From positions 1 to 64,000 of the forward strand of contig JBBRTB010000022.1 in NCBI GenBank assembly GCA_038244815.1: a DNA stretch of 64,000 bases. The letters are read 5' to 3'. Both the position numbers and the translations under genes were made by a program. Source of the stretch: DASVHS01 sp038244815 (GTDB taxonomy: Bacteria > Acidobacteriota > Thermoanaerobaculia > Gp7-AA8). Every line of letters begins with the position of its first letter. Positions within the stretch are counted from its first letter, which is position 1. The notes beneath the pieces are model-generated. The model was not told the DNA's origin and did not search any database. It saw only the letters and a program-made list of their open reading frames with translations. Below, in pieces: positions 34,168-42,538 of the stretch.

Positions 34168-35850
34168 TCACATACAAGGATTGCTGGTACAGCCAATGGC
34201 ATTGCTGACATGCATCGCCGAGTTGATCCAGGCCTGTCCCTGCGCCGCTGGCACGTTTCCATGGGCGACCTGGTTCTGCACGGAATTGATGAACGCGCTG
34301 AGTTGATTGCACGCCGCTTTCAGATCTCCTCGATTGAACGCGGCGAGAGAGGCATCCAACTTGGGAAGCAGGCCCTGCTTCTGCGGTCCGTTGAGCGAAG
34401 AGGCGTTGACGGCCGTCTGCAGATTCTCCAGCGCAGCCTGTACCGTCAACACGGTAACGCTGAACGCGCATCCGGCCTGGTTACCCGCTGCATCCGACAC
34501 CGCATACGAAACCTGAGTCGTACCGATCGGAAACACCGCGCCGTTGGCGGGGCCGGTGTTTTGTGTCGTCGTTGGGCCGGAGCAGTTGTCCGCGCCCGCG
34601 GGTTCTGTCCACCTGGCCACGGCCCCGCTCGGGCATGTCGGCTCGAGCGCGATGTCCGGCGGGCACGCAATCGTTGGTGGCGTAGTGTCGACCACCGTCA
34701 CGAGCTGGGTCGCCGACGCGTTGTTGTCGAGGGTATCGGTCGCGGCGTACGTGACCGTCGTCGTTCCCACGGGAAAGTTGTTCCCTGAGGGCACACCGCT
34801 GCGCGTGGCCCCTCCGATGAGCTCGCAGGTGTCTGTCGCCGTGGCGGTCCCGAGGGTGGTATCGAGATCGTTGACGAACACCTCGCATGAGGTGGCGCCG
34901 GGGCCCGTGTACAGGGTGACTGCGGCTGGCGCGGTAACGACGAGGTCGCACGTCGGGGGCGGCCCGCTCCCGGAGGAGATGGTGGAGTTGGACGTCGAGG
35001 AATTGTCCGCTGGATTCAGATCGGCAATGTCACTGGAAACGCTGGCACTGTTCTCGATGAGCGCTCCTCCGCTTCCCACGGTGAAATCGAGAACGAAGGT
35101 GGCCACGGCGCCATTCGGGAAACTGGCGATCTGGCAGTCGGCACCGCTGCATGTAAACGCCGGACCTTCGGTCTGGCTCAACGAATCGAAAGTGGCGTTT
35201 GTGAACGTGTTGTCGACAAAGTGCGTGTTGGGCGCATCGTCCGGGCCATGATTTACGATCGTGACGGCGAATTGAACGGCGGTTCCGGCGCCGGGCACAT
35301 CGCTGCCGATCAGCGTCTTCACGATGGAGAGGTCGACCGCCGGATGGGCGGGGTCCTTCACGGTAAAGAAGGCGGCGGTGTTGACCGAATTCCTGGTCGT
35401 GATCGCATTGACTCGCCAGCGGCCGAGGTTGTTCGCGATGAAGAATCCGCCGATCGCGGACTGGTCGGTCGATGGCAGCGCGAAGGTACCGCTCTGTGGA
35501 TCGTTGCTGATATCGGTCGTGACGATGGCGAAGCCATCGGGGTCGACCCATTGCATGCGAAACCCGGTGAGTCCCGCGGCTTTCGCGCAAACCGTCTCGC
35601 CCAGATTGAATGTGATTTTGGGAGTCGTGCAGTCGGCGGCGAATGTGGCGGTCTCCGTCAGGGACTGGATGCCCGGTGACAGTGGCCGGGTTGAGGAAGA
35701 GGAAACCGTGGAACCATTCGCGCGCAAGGGACTGGAACTCGATCCGTGAGCCGGCGGAGCCGCCACCGTGACGATCGCAACGCTGGAGAAAAAGGTGAGG
35801 ACGGCGCACAGCTTCCCTGCCAGGGTTCGGGGTCCTCTCGCGGTTGTCAT
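34168..35850 (-). CDS. Secreted HYR-domain protein with C-terminal FIMAH-like domain
   Basis: 560 residues from ATG 35850, which has GAGGAGA 8 bases upstream; a longer frame to 35979 lacks support. The signal peptide is about 1-35 (AIVTVAAPPAHG). A beta-rich segment follows, then a DUF11/CARDB-like Ig domain (about 180-285, VDLSIVKTLIGSDVPGAGT) and HYR Ig domains (about 340-470, LVTVVDTTPPTIACPPDIAL, WTEPAGADNCSG). The final helical bundle (about 470-560, LQTAVNASSLNGPQKQGLLP, CNQLSAFINSVQNQV) matches the FIMAH domain of surface proteins. It is probably an adhesin or matrix protein. Confidence 0.83.
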   Translation of the reverse strand: MTTARGPRTLAGKLCAVLTFFSSVAIVTVAAPPAHGSSSSPLRANGSTVSSSSTRPLSPGIQSLTETATFAADCTTPKITFNLGETVCAKAAGLTGFRMQWVDPDGFAIVTTDISNDPQSGTFALPSTDQSAIGGFFIANNLGRWRVNAITTRNSVNTAAFFTVKDPAHPAVDLSIVKTLIGSDVPGAGTAVQFAVTIVNHGPDDAPNTHFVDNTFTNATFDSLSQTEGPAFTCSGADCQIASFPNGAVATFVLDFTVGSGGALIENSASVSSDIADLNPADNSSTSNSTISSGSGPPPTCDLVVTAPAAVTLYTGPGATSCEVFVNDLDTTLGTATATDTCELIGGATRSGVPSGNNFPVGTTTVTYAATDTLDNNASATQLVTVVDTTPPTIACPPDIALEPTCPSGAVARWTEPAGADNCSGPTTTQNTGPANGAVFPIGTTQVSYAVSDAAGNQAGCAFSVTVLTVQAALENLQTAVNASSLNGPQKQGLLPKLDASLAAFNRGDLKAACNQLSAFINSVQNQVAHGNVPAAQGQAWINSAMHVSNAIGCTSNPCM

Positions 35851-36182
35851 TCGCCGTTCTCCTCGGCTCGACCGGCGAGTCTCCGCTCGGGACCGGTCAG
35901 CGTGCCGCCCAAATGTCTTCGGGAATGTTGAAATTGGGAGATGGCAGTCTAGCACTCTTGTCGGATTGTTTAAAGACACCTCTCATGCACTAAGGCACTC
36001 TGGTGCGGCTGAACTGGTGGAATGCGGATGTGATTCGGGAGTGTCTGCAGGGAGGCCCGGTCGAAACCAACTCGCTGATTCGGTTGGTACAGGATGACTC
36101 CGAAAACCGCTCGGGTTCCTGAGGCATTGCCTGCCTTACGGATTCCGACCGATCACACGGAAATCCGTGCCCGCGCGTATCG
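35851..36182. other. 332-bp gap without a recognisable gene
   Basis: It contains the ribosome-binding site of the HYR gene and otherwise only short chance frames. No terminator or tandem repeat was seen. It separates the secreted-protein block from the sugar-modification cluster. Confidence 0.55.
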
Positions 36183-37043
36183 ATGGACGCCGATCCCCGG
36201 TACTACAATGTTTTTTCAGGGTCCAGCCGTCGATCGATTCCGGCGACGGTTCACACTCGATCATGGCCAGTCAAAACATCGTCCCGCGGTCCGGCGGCGC
36301 TGGTCGTTGCTCATCCCGGGCACGAACTGCGCGTGCACGGATGGCTGTCGCGCGTTCGTCCGAGAGTCTTCGTGATCACGGACGGATCGGGTCACGGACC
36401 GCGATCGCGGGTGGCCTCGTCCCTGGCGTTGCTCGATCAAGCCGGCGCAACGGCAGGCGGCATTTTCGGACGACTGACCGACCGCGCTCTCTACGATGCG
36501 GTGCGGGAGCGCGACGTCGACCTCTTTGCCGCTCTGGCGTTGGAACTGGCCGGCGCGCTCATTGACGGAGAGATCGCCACCGTGGTGGGCGACGCCGTGG
36601 AGGGTTACAACCCCGCTCATGACCTCTGCCGCCTGCTGATCGACTCCGCCGTGTCGGTCGTGCGCGCCCGCGGCCTGACCATTGCGAACTACGATTTCGC
36701 CGTGGTCGGGCCGTGGAACTCCGATGCGTCGCTCCGCGTGACGCTGGATGATGCCGAGCTCGCTCGAAAACTCCGGGCTGCATCGCTCTACGACGAGATG
36801 GGGAAGGAAGTGGAGAACGGGATTGCCGCTCACGGAACGGAATCGTTCCGGACGGAGTGTTTTCGGCTGCGCGCGCCCGAAGCCGGCCTGCGACCGCTGT
36901 CCGATCCGCCGTTCTACGAGTCTCACGATGAAGGGCAGGTCGCCGCCGGCATCTACAAAGAAGTCATTCGCTATGGCAGGCACGTGGCGCCGCTCAACGC
37001 AATGGTGCGGGCAGCGGCGGACCGGGCGGCATGCGTCCACTGA
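36183..37043 (+). CDS. PIG-L-like deacetylase with variant metal motif
   Basis: 286 residues as read. The recognisable domain starts at about residue 36 (SRGPAALVVAHPGHELRVHG). The canonical PIG-L/LmbE metal motif AHPDDE is here AHPGHE (43-48), keeping the first His and a metal-capable residue (His) in place of the second Asp. A later EGYNPAHDLCR supplies the third His. VFVITDGSG follows the first motif, as in the family. These enzymes remove acetyl groups from GlcNAc-type sugars. The first 35 residues look unnatural, and an ATG in another frame at 36263 could be the true start if one base is missing. It overlaps the next gene by 13 bases. Confidence 0.68.
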   Translation: MDADPRYYNVFSGSSRRSIPATVHTRSWPVKTSSRGPAALVVAHPGHELRVHGWLSRVRPRVFVITDGSGHGPRSRVASSLALLDQAGATAGGIFGRLTDRALYDAVRERDVDLFAALALELAGALIDGEIATVVGDAVEGYNPAHDLCRLLIDSAVSVVRARGLTIANYDFAVVGPWNSDASLRVTLDDAELARKLRAASLYDEMGKEVENGIAAHGTESFRTECFRLRAPEAGLRPLSDPPFYESHDEGQVAAGIYKEVIRYGRHVAPLNAMVRAAADRAACVH

Positions 37044-38114
37044 AGATTCTCTTCACGAATCACGCCCTTGCCGTCAGGGCGGGCACGGAGCTTTGGGTGC
37101 GGGATATGGCCCTGGCTCTGCGCGCCCTCGGACATCAGGTTGCCGCGTACAGTCCGGATCCCGGTCCTGTTGCTGCCGCCCTGAACGAACAGGGTGTCAT
37201 CGTGCTCGATGATCTCGAAGCGGTGCCGTGGCGGCCGGACATCCTGCACTGCCACCATCATCCGGAGGCCATGACCGCGCTGGCATTCTTCCCCGATGTT
37301 CCCTTCCGTATTCGTCTGTCACGGCGCCGAACCGTGGCAGGAAGCGCCGCCCCGGCATCCTGGGATCCGGCGATGGATCGCCGTCGATCTGCCGTCGCGC
37401 GCGCGCCTGCTCGACAGCGGGATTCCCGTCGATCGCATCGTCTTGTTGTTCAACTTCGTCGATCTGGCCCGCTTCCCCTCGCGGCCACCTCTGCCGGAGC
37501 GTCCGCGACGGGCTCTCGTCTTCAGCAACAACATGTCGAGCGGTGGCTTCAAAACGATTCGTGCGGCCTGCCGCCAGGAGAGCATCGGCGTCGAGGCGGG
37601 AGGCGTCGCCTCCGGCCACGCCATCGACGAGCCGGAGAAGGTTCTGACCGAGTTCGACCTCGTGTTCGCCAAGGCCCGATGCGCGCTCGAGGCCATGGCC
37701 ACTGGCTGTGCGGTCATCCTATGCGACCAGAACGGACTCGGCCCCATGGTCGGCATCGCCGACGTTGGTCATCTGCGCGACCTCAATTTCGGATTTCGAA
37801 CCCTGGTCGATCCTATCAGCAGGACGATGGTGCGGCTTCGATTGTAGGCCTACGATCCCGCGGATGCAGTGCGTGTCAGCACCTGGATCCGCACTCACGC
37901 CGCCCTGGAGCGAGCCGCCGATCAACTGGAAGGGATCTATGAGGAGATTCTCGGAGAGTCCGCTCGGGCGGATCCGGACGCGGAGCGGCGTGCCGTGTCC
38001 GGCTACATTCGAGCTCTTTCCCTTCGCCTCAAGACTCTGGAGCGAGCTCACCGCGATCGCGATCCCCTGGCCGAACGGCTGCGATCCATCCGGCGTTTCC
38101 TGTTGAGACGGTGA
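37031..38114 (+). pseudogene. Family-4-like glycosyltransferase, frameshifted
   Basis: The N-terminal half (MRPLKILFTNHALAVRAGTE, LWVRDMALALRALGHQV) is in one frame to about 37303. The sequence then continues one frame over as SVFVCHGAEPWQEAPPRHPG, IRRWIAVDLPSRARLLDSGI, FAKARCALEAMATGCAVILC and LRDLNFGFRTLVDP. An in-frame TAG lies at 37845-37847, after which homologous-looking sequence resumes (YDPADAVRVSTWIRTHAALE). The break at 37303 behaves as a +1 T in CCCTTCC. Near 37.82-37.85 kb a local pair of shifts would restore DDGAASIV and remove the stop. It is either a decayed gene or several sequencing errors. The role would be glycosyl transfer with the neighbouring deacetylase and methyltransferase. 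Confidence 0.75.
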
Positions 38115-38221
38115 GGATCACGAAGGGGCGTGGACTCCTGCGAGACATGGTGGCGTGCATCACAGGGAGGACGCCGCGTAAGATGACATAACGGAACATC
38201 ATCAAAGGAGGGCAGAGAGGG

Positions 38222-38260
38222 ATGGCTCAGTTGGCGATGGGTGCGCTCGATGAGCGATAG
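38222..38260 (+). CDS. 12-codon leader ORF, or the displaced start of the methyltransferase gene
   Basis: MAQLAMGALDER, preceded by a near-perfect AAAGGAGGG Shine-Dalgarno at 38204-38212, nine bases from the ATG. Its stop (TAG 38258-38260) overlaps the start of the methyltransferase (ATG 38250), which itself has no ribosome-binding site. Either it couples translation to the next frame, or it is the real N-terminus shifted by an indel. Confidence 0.45.
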   Translation: MAQLAMGALDER

Positions 38261-39005
38261 GAAATATCACGACGCGGCCTTCATCAAATACGCCGTCGGC
38301 GGGGCCTATCACTGGCGGGAAGTCGGCGGCCACTGGATTCGCCATCACGCGTTCACGGCGGAGCGCTATCGGCGCACGCTCGGGGCAGCGGGGCTGCTCG
38401 AAGGGAAGCGCGTGGTCGATTACGGCTGTGGCGACGGAGCGCTGCTCGGATGGATCGCCCGACGGGTCGGGCCACGCGGGCGCGCCATCGGCTTCGACCC
38501 GAACAGGGAAGGACTCGATCTCGCTCGCGGCATGTTCGCAAAGCATCGACTCGAGGCCGATTTCCGCTCCGACGCGGCGACGATCGCCGATGGGAGCGTC
38601 GATGTCGTCATCTGTGCCGAGGTCATCGAGCATGTTGTCGACGTGCCGGCGTTGATGAACGGAATCGCGCGCATGCTCCGACCGGGAGGCCGGGCGGTCA
38701 TCACGACGCCGATCAGGCTTACCGAGACGCCTGAAGACCCGAACCACGTCCGCGAATGGTTTCCCGGCGAGTTTTTGGCGCTGATGCAATCCGGACCGCT
38801 ACGTCTGGTCGACCACCAACCGATCATCCCGGCGGCGGCACCGGAAATCTATTACTGGCGGCCTGGCATATTCCTGCGCGTGCCGGTCTTTCGCCTGCTG
38901 TGCAATCTGCTGTCGATCTATTTCGGTGTCAACGCGCTGAGCTGGCTGCGCGCCAGGCCGCGGCTTTACATGATGCAGATCGCCACGCTGGACAAGATCG
39001 CTTGA
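38250..39005 (+). CDS. Class I SAM-dependent methyltransferase
   Basis: 251 residues from ATG 38250. Motif I is VVDYGCGDGALLG, motif II-like AIGFDPNREGLDLA, and the post-II motif is SVDVVICAEVIEHVVD, followed by LRPGGRAVITTP: a Methyltransf_11/23-type enzyme. The C-terminus (LRVPVFRLLCNLLSIYFGVN) is hydrophobic and may associate with the membrane. It lies downstream of the deacetylase and the broken glycosyltransferase, suggesting methylation of a glycan or lipid-linked sugar. A GTG at 38241 is a weaker start. tRNA-Asp follows, facing it. Confidence 0.82.
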   Translation: MSDRKYHDAAFIKYAVGGAYHWREVGGHWIRHHAFTAERYRRTLGAAGLLEGKRVVDYGCGDGALLGWIARRVGPRGRAIGFDPNREGLDLARGMFAKHRLEADFRSDAATIADGSVDVVICAEVIEHVVDVPALMNGIARMLRPGGRAVITTPIRLTETPEDPNHVREWFPGEFLALMQSGPLRLVDHQPIIPAAAPEIYYWRPGIFLRVPVFRLLCNLLSIYFGVNALSWLRARPRLYMMQIATLDKIA

Positions 39006-39041
39006 CGACGGGCGCGCAGGAGCGGAGTTTTCGGGCGATTT

Positions 39042-39118
<77 letters not shown>

Positions 39119-39204
39119 GCACAAGGGTGGACCCTGTGGAACGGCACCCGCCGCGGATGCATTCCCCCGAGGGCGGTGCATCGTAAATGCCGCTCCCACT
39201 GCTG

Positions 39205-39759
39205 TCAACCGGCGCGGTACGACGGCAGCACCGGTGCATCCTTCAGCCTGGGCGCCACGGCATCCTTCGCCGACAGATTCGGATGGTCCACGGGCCAGCG
39301 GATGCCGATGTCGGGATCGTTCCAGAGGATGCCCTGCTCCGAGGGAGGGTCGTAGTAACCCGTGCATTTGTAGATGACATCGCAGTCGTCGGTGAGCGCC
39401 GCGAATCCATGCGCGAATCCCGGCGGCACCCACATCATGCGCTGGAGGCGATCGTCGAGCTCGATGGCGAACCACTTTCCGAAGTGCGGCGAGCCGGCAC
39501 GGATGTCGACGGCGACGTCGAAGATCGTTCCGCGGCTGCAGCGGACGAGCTTTCCCTGCTGCGCCGGTTCCTGGTAGTGCAGTCCGCGCAGCACACCCCG
39601 CCGCGACCGCGAATGGTTGTCCTGCACGAAGACCGCGGGAATGCCGGCGTCACGAAAACGGTCCAGATGGTATGTCTCGAGGAAAAGGCCACGCTCGTCG
39701 GCGTAGACTCTCGGCTCGATGACGAGGACGCCCGGAAGAGAAGTCTCGATGACTTTCAA
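39205..39759 (-). CDS. rfbC: dTDP-4-dehydrorhamnose 3,5-epimerase
   Basis: 184 residues, TTG start at 39759 that aligns with the family N-terminus (KVIETSLPGVLVIEP). A cupin-fold enzyme of dTDP-L-rhamnose synthesis. The catalytic His is in RGVLRGLHYQ and the Tyr/Asp region in CDVIYKCTGYYDP; NDPDIGIRWPV and LSAKD are conserved near the end. Other rhamnose genes (rfbA, B, D) are not in the window, so they must be elsewhere. It is divergent from the LuxR-type gene with only 21 bp between starts, so the promoters must overlap the coding starts. Confidence 0.92.
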   Translation of the reverse strand: MKVIETSLPGVLVIEPRVYADERGLFLETYHLDRFRDAGIPAVFVQDNHSRSRRGVLRGLHYQEPAQQGKLVRCSRGTIFDVAVDIRAGSPHFGKWFAIELDDRLQRMMWVPPGFAHGFAALTDDCDVIYKCTGYYDPPSEQGILWNDPDIGIRWPVDHPNLSAKDAVAPRLKDAPVLPSYRAG

Positions 39760-39780
39760 AGCCGGCGGATCATAACCGGA

Positions 39781-40434
39781 ATGCCGCTCCTGAAACTCGT
39801 TTCCCGCAATGTCCAGCCGGCAGCGGCGCGAGCGCTTCGCGTGGCCGTGGCCGCACCGGACCGTTTCGCGCGCCTCGGGCTGACCACGCTGCTCGAGCGG
39901 TTCGACGACCTGCATGTCGTTGGCGACATCGACATCGACGACCGCATCGGCTCGCGGTTGCGCGTCATCGCTCCCGACGTGCTTCTCGCCGATCTGCAGT
40001 CGCACCCGCCATCGGCCCTCGACGACGTCGACTGCCCGACCGTCGTTCTCCTCACCGGCGCCCACGAAGCCGCGCAGGCGTTTGCCGCCGGTGCGGGCGC
40101 CGTCCTGCTGCGCACCGCGCCCGCCGGCCGCCTGCACGCGGCGCTGCACGCGGTGACGAGCGACCTCGTCGTGGCCGACGCGGAAATCGCCTCGGCCGTC
40201 TTCGAGCAGCGTGCCCGAGCGGAAGAACCGCTCGAGCAGGCCCTGACGCATCGGGAGCTCGAGGTGATGCAGCAGCTCGCGGCCGGCCGCGCCAATCGCG
40301 ACATCGCCTCCGCGCTCGGCATCACCGAACACACCGTGAAATTTCACGTGAACTCGATTCTGGAGAAGCTCGGAGCCGAGTCGCGCACGGAGGCAGTGGT
40401 CCGCGCGGCGCGACTCGGCATCGTCGTGCTTTAG
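39781..40434 (+). CDS. LuxR-type regulator with degenerate receiver
   Basis: 217 residues. The N-terminal receiver-like domain (about 18-125, LRVAVAAPDRFARLGLTTLL) has APDVLLADLQ in place of the usual phosphorylation site. It lacks the paired acidic residues and the conserved lysine (TAPAGRLHAAL). The C-terminal helix-turn-helix (about 150-215, LTHRELEVMQQLAAGRANRD, ALGITEHTVKFHVNSILEKL) is canonical. It probably works without phosphorylation. ATG 39781 is the first ATG; a GTG near 39841 would begin just inside the receiver. Its stop overlaps the stop of the opposite protease gene. Confidence 0.85.
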   Translation: MPLLKLVSRNVQPAAARALRVAVAAPDRFARLGLTTLLERFDDLHVVGDIDIDDRIGSRLRVIAPDVLLADLQSHPPSALDDVDCPTVVLLTGAHEAAQAFAAGAGAVLLRTAPAGRLHAALHAVTSDLVVADAEIASAVFEQRARAEEPLEQALTHRELEVMQQLAAGRANRDIASALGITEHTVKFHVNSILEKLGAESRTEAVVRAARLGIVVL

Positions 40435-41306
40435 GCCTCGGGCCTCGGGCCTCGGGCCTCGGTTTGGCCGACGGTCGGGCGGATGGTTCGCGACTGACCT
40501 CCGCGAGTCAGTTCGAGATCGATTTCTTTTCCGATCGTCGCGCTGTTCAGAGCGTTCTGCAGAGTCCCCGGCGAGCGCACGTCGCTATTCTCGATTTTCG
40601 TGACGATGTCGCCGACGAGCATGCCGGCGGTGGCGGCGCTGCTGCCGTTCCTGACCGACATCACGAGCAGCCCCGCCTCGACCGGGTAGACACCGATACC
40701 GAGCATCGGCCTTCGCACCGATCCGTGCTGCAGCAACTCGTCGACGACGCGCTCGAGCGTCTCGTGCGGAACCGTCGTTCCGCCGTGCGTGAGACGCGAC
40801 GTGTTCATGCCGATGAGAGCGCCACCCGAGTCGAGCAGCGCTCCTCCGGAGAAGCCGCGCGGCAGGGAAGCGTCGACGTCGATGAAGCGGTCGATGCGTG
40901 AGCCGTCGAACGTCTGCCATTCTCCGCCTGCGGCGGTCACGGTGCCGAGGAGCGTGCGCAGCGAGCGGCCGGGTCGGCCGGCCACGAGGACGAGATGTCC
41001 GGCTCGCGGATCGCCGGCGCTCCGCGAAACCGGCTGCAGGGAGGCGCCGGTGACGCGCAGCAGGGCCACGTCGGTTCCGCTGTCGGCGCCGGCGAGTGTC
41101 GCGGCAAAGGAGCGGCCGTCTTCGCCGGCGATGCTGATCCCGTCTCGCGCGCGGATCGCGTGCGCGGCCGTGACCACGAGATCGCCGGACCAGGCCAGCC
41201 CGGAGAGGGATGATCTTCGCGCTCCGTCGATCCGGACGATCGAGGGGGCTGCGGCACCGGTCAAACGTGTGATCTCATCGGATAGTTGCGTGAGCAGGGT
41301 GGGCAT
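40431..41306 (-). CDS. Trypsin-like serine protease with PDZ domain, no signal peptide
   Basis: 291 residues. The start at 41306 (MPTLLTQLSDEI) has GGAGG seven bases upstream. The catalytic triad is H49 (VVTAAHAI), D79 (GTDVALL) and S153 (PRGFSGGALL, a GFSGG variant of GNSGG). A single PDZ domain (about 185-275, MLGIGVYPVEAGLLVMSVRN) follows, as in HtrA/DegP. No signal peptide or membrane helix is visible, so it may be cytoplasmic. The last ten residues (TEARGPRPEA) are encoded by the GGGCCTC repeat block, and the stop overlaps the stop of the opposite gene. Confidence 0.85.
   Translation of the reverse strand: MPTLLTQLSDEITRLTGAAAPSIVRIDGARRSSLSGLAWSGDLVVTAAHAIRARDGISIAGEDGRSFAATLAGADSGTDVALLRVTGASLQPVSRSAGDPRAGHLVLVAGRPGRSLRTLLGTVTAAGGEWQTFDGSRIDRFIDVDASLPRGFSGGALLDSGGALIGMNTSRLTHGGTTVPHETLERVVDELLQHGSVRRPMLGIGVYPVEAGLLVMSVRNGSSAATAGMLVGDIVTKIENSDVRSPGTLQNALNSATIGKEIDLELTRGGQSRTIRPTVGQTEARGPRPEA
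40434..40462. repeat. GGGCCTC heptad repeats inside a gene end
   Basis: GGCCTC followed by three GGGCCTC units (40440-40460). It starts at the last base of the LuxR-type gene's stop and encodes, on the minus strand, the C-terminal tail of the protease. Confidence 0.95.
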
Positions 41307-41416
41307 TTCGTTTCCTCCGGATCTGACGGTACGCGCAGCCAGCGGCACGCGCATCGTCCGAAACGTCAGGTGCTCACCTTTCGGTCAGGATGGCGCGGAT
41401 GGTACAAGGGATCGCA

Positions 41417-42538
41417 ATGAGTGAAGTGCCGGCCGCACCGCCGCGGCCAGAACGGCGGGAGTGGCGCCTGACGGGGATCATCTTCTTCGGGCTGCTGGCG
41501 GTCGCGTTGCTCTACGCATCGTTCGTGATCGTCTGGCCGTTCATGACCGCGATTCTCCTAGGCGCGATCATCGTGACGCTGACCTATCCGACGTTCCGCC
41601 GCATCCGCGACCGGATGAAAGGAAGGTCATCGCGCGCCGCCATCGTGATGCTCACGCTGCTCACGCTGCTCGGCGTCATTCCGTTCACGATCATCGGCCT
41701 CCTTCTCGTGCAACAGGCCAGCAACGTCTTTCAACGCCTGCAGTCGGTCGGCGCGCAGCAGATGTTGCACAGGCTCGATCTGACCTCGCACCTGGAGTGG
41801 ATCCGCAGATACGTCCCGACCTTCGATCCGGCCACGCTCAGCCCGGAGCGGCTGCTGTTGCCGGCCGTGCGTCTGGTGCCGGGCTGGGTGGCCTCGCACG
41901 GAGCGAATCTCATCGGCGGCATCGCCGGCCTCCTGCTCGAGTTCGCGCTGGTGCTGCTGTCGGCGTATTTCTTCTACGTTGAAGGCGAGGCCATTCTGGA
42001 GGAGCTGGCTGTGCTCTCGCCGCTCCCGCCGCAGTACGACGCGCAGTTCGGATCGAAATTCAAGGAAGTGATCGACGCCACGTTTATGGGACAGGTGTCG
42101 AGCGCACTGGCGCAGGGAATCGCCACCGGCATCGGGCTGGCCATCGCAGGGGTGCCGGGAGCGGCGTTCTGGGGCGCGGTGGCCACGATCCTGGGCTTGC
42201 TGCCGTTCATCGGCGCGGCCATCGTCTGGGTCCCGGCGACGATCTATCTCTTCATCTCGGCGTCGAGCGGCGATCGCGCCTGGTGGGGCGGATGGTTTCT
42301 GCTTCTCTGGGGCATGATCGTCGTGTCGCTCATCGACAACGTCGTGCGGCCGTGGGTGATGAAAGGCAAGGCGGAGCTGCCGGCCATTCCATTGCTGTTC
42401 GCGGTCATCGGAGGGTTGCAGGCCTTCGGGTTCGTTGGACTGGTGATCGGCCCGCTCGTATTCTCATTGCTCGTGACCATCATCGATATCTACAAGCGGT
42501 CGTTTCGCCTGCGGAGGACCGACAGTGAAGTGGCGTAA
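41417..42538 (+). CDS. AI-2E family transporter, copy 2
   Basis: 373 residues from ATG 41417 (MSEVPAAPPRP), which has AAGGGA upstream; an ATG at 41390 is less well placed. Multiple membrane helices with the family pattern: FLAVALLYASF-type N-terminal pair, a long soluble segment (NVFQRLQSVGAQQMLHRLDL), LGLLPFIGAAIVWVPATIYL and GGLQAFGFVGLVIGPLVFSL. The role is as for copy 1. The phosphatase start lies inside its last 14 bases, so the three genes to 43531 form an operon. Confidence 0.87.
   Translation: MSEVPAAPPRPERREWRLTGIIFFGLLAVALLYASFVIVWPFMTAILLGAIIVTLTYPTFRRIRDRMKGRSSRAAIVMLTLLTLLGVIPFTIIGLLLVQQASNVFQRLQSVGAQQMLHRLDLTSHLEWIRRYVPTFDPATLSPERLLLPAVRLVPGWVASHGANLIGGIAGLLLEFALVLLSAYFFYVEGEAILEELAVLSPLPPQYDAQFGSKFKEVIDATFMGQVSSALAQGIATGIGLAIAGVPGAAFWGAVATILGLLPFIGAAIVWVPATIYLFISASSGDRAWWGGWFLLLWGMIVVSLIDNVVRPWVMKGKAELPAIPLLFAVIGGLQAFGFVGLVIGPLVFSLLVTIIDIYKRSFRLRRTDSEVA

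Noticed and set aside
35850..35979. Upstream start for the HYR protein
   Set aside because: The extra 43 residues are basic and unlike a signal peptide, whereas ATG 35850 has a good ribosome-binding site and a clean signal sequence.
36263..36360. ATG 36263 as start of an independent gene
   Set aside because: Its frame has no recognisable protein; it matters only as a possible true start of the deacetylase if a base is missing.
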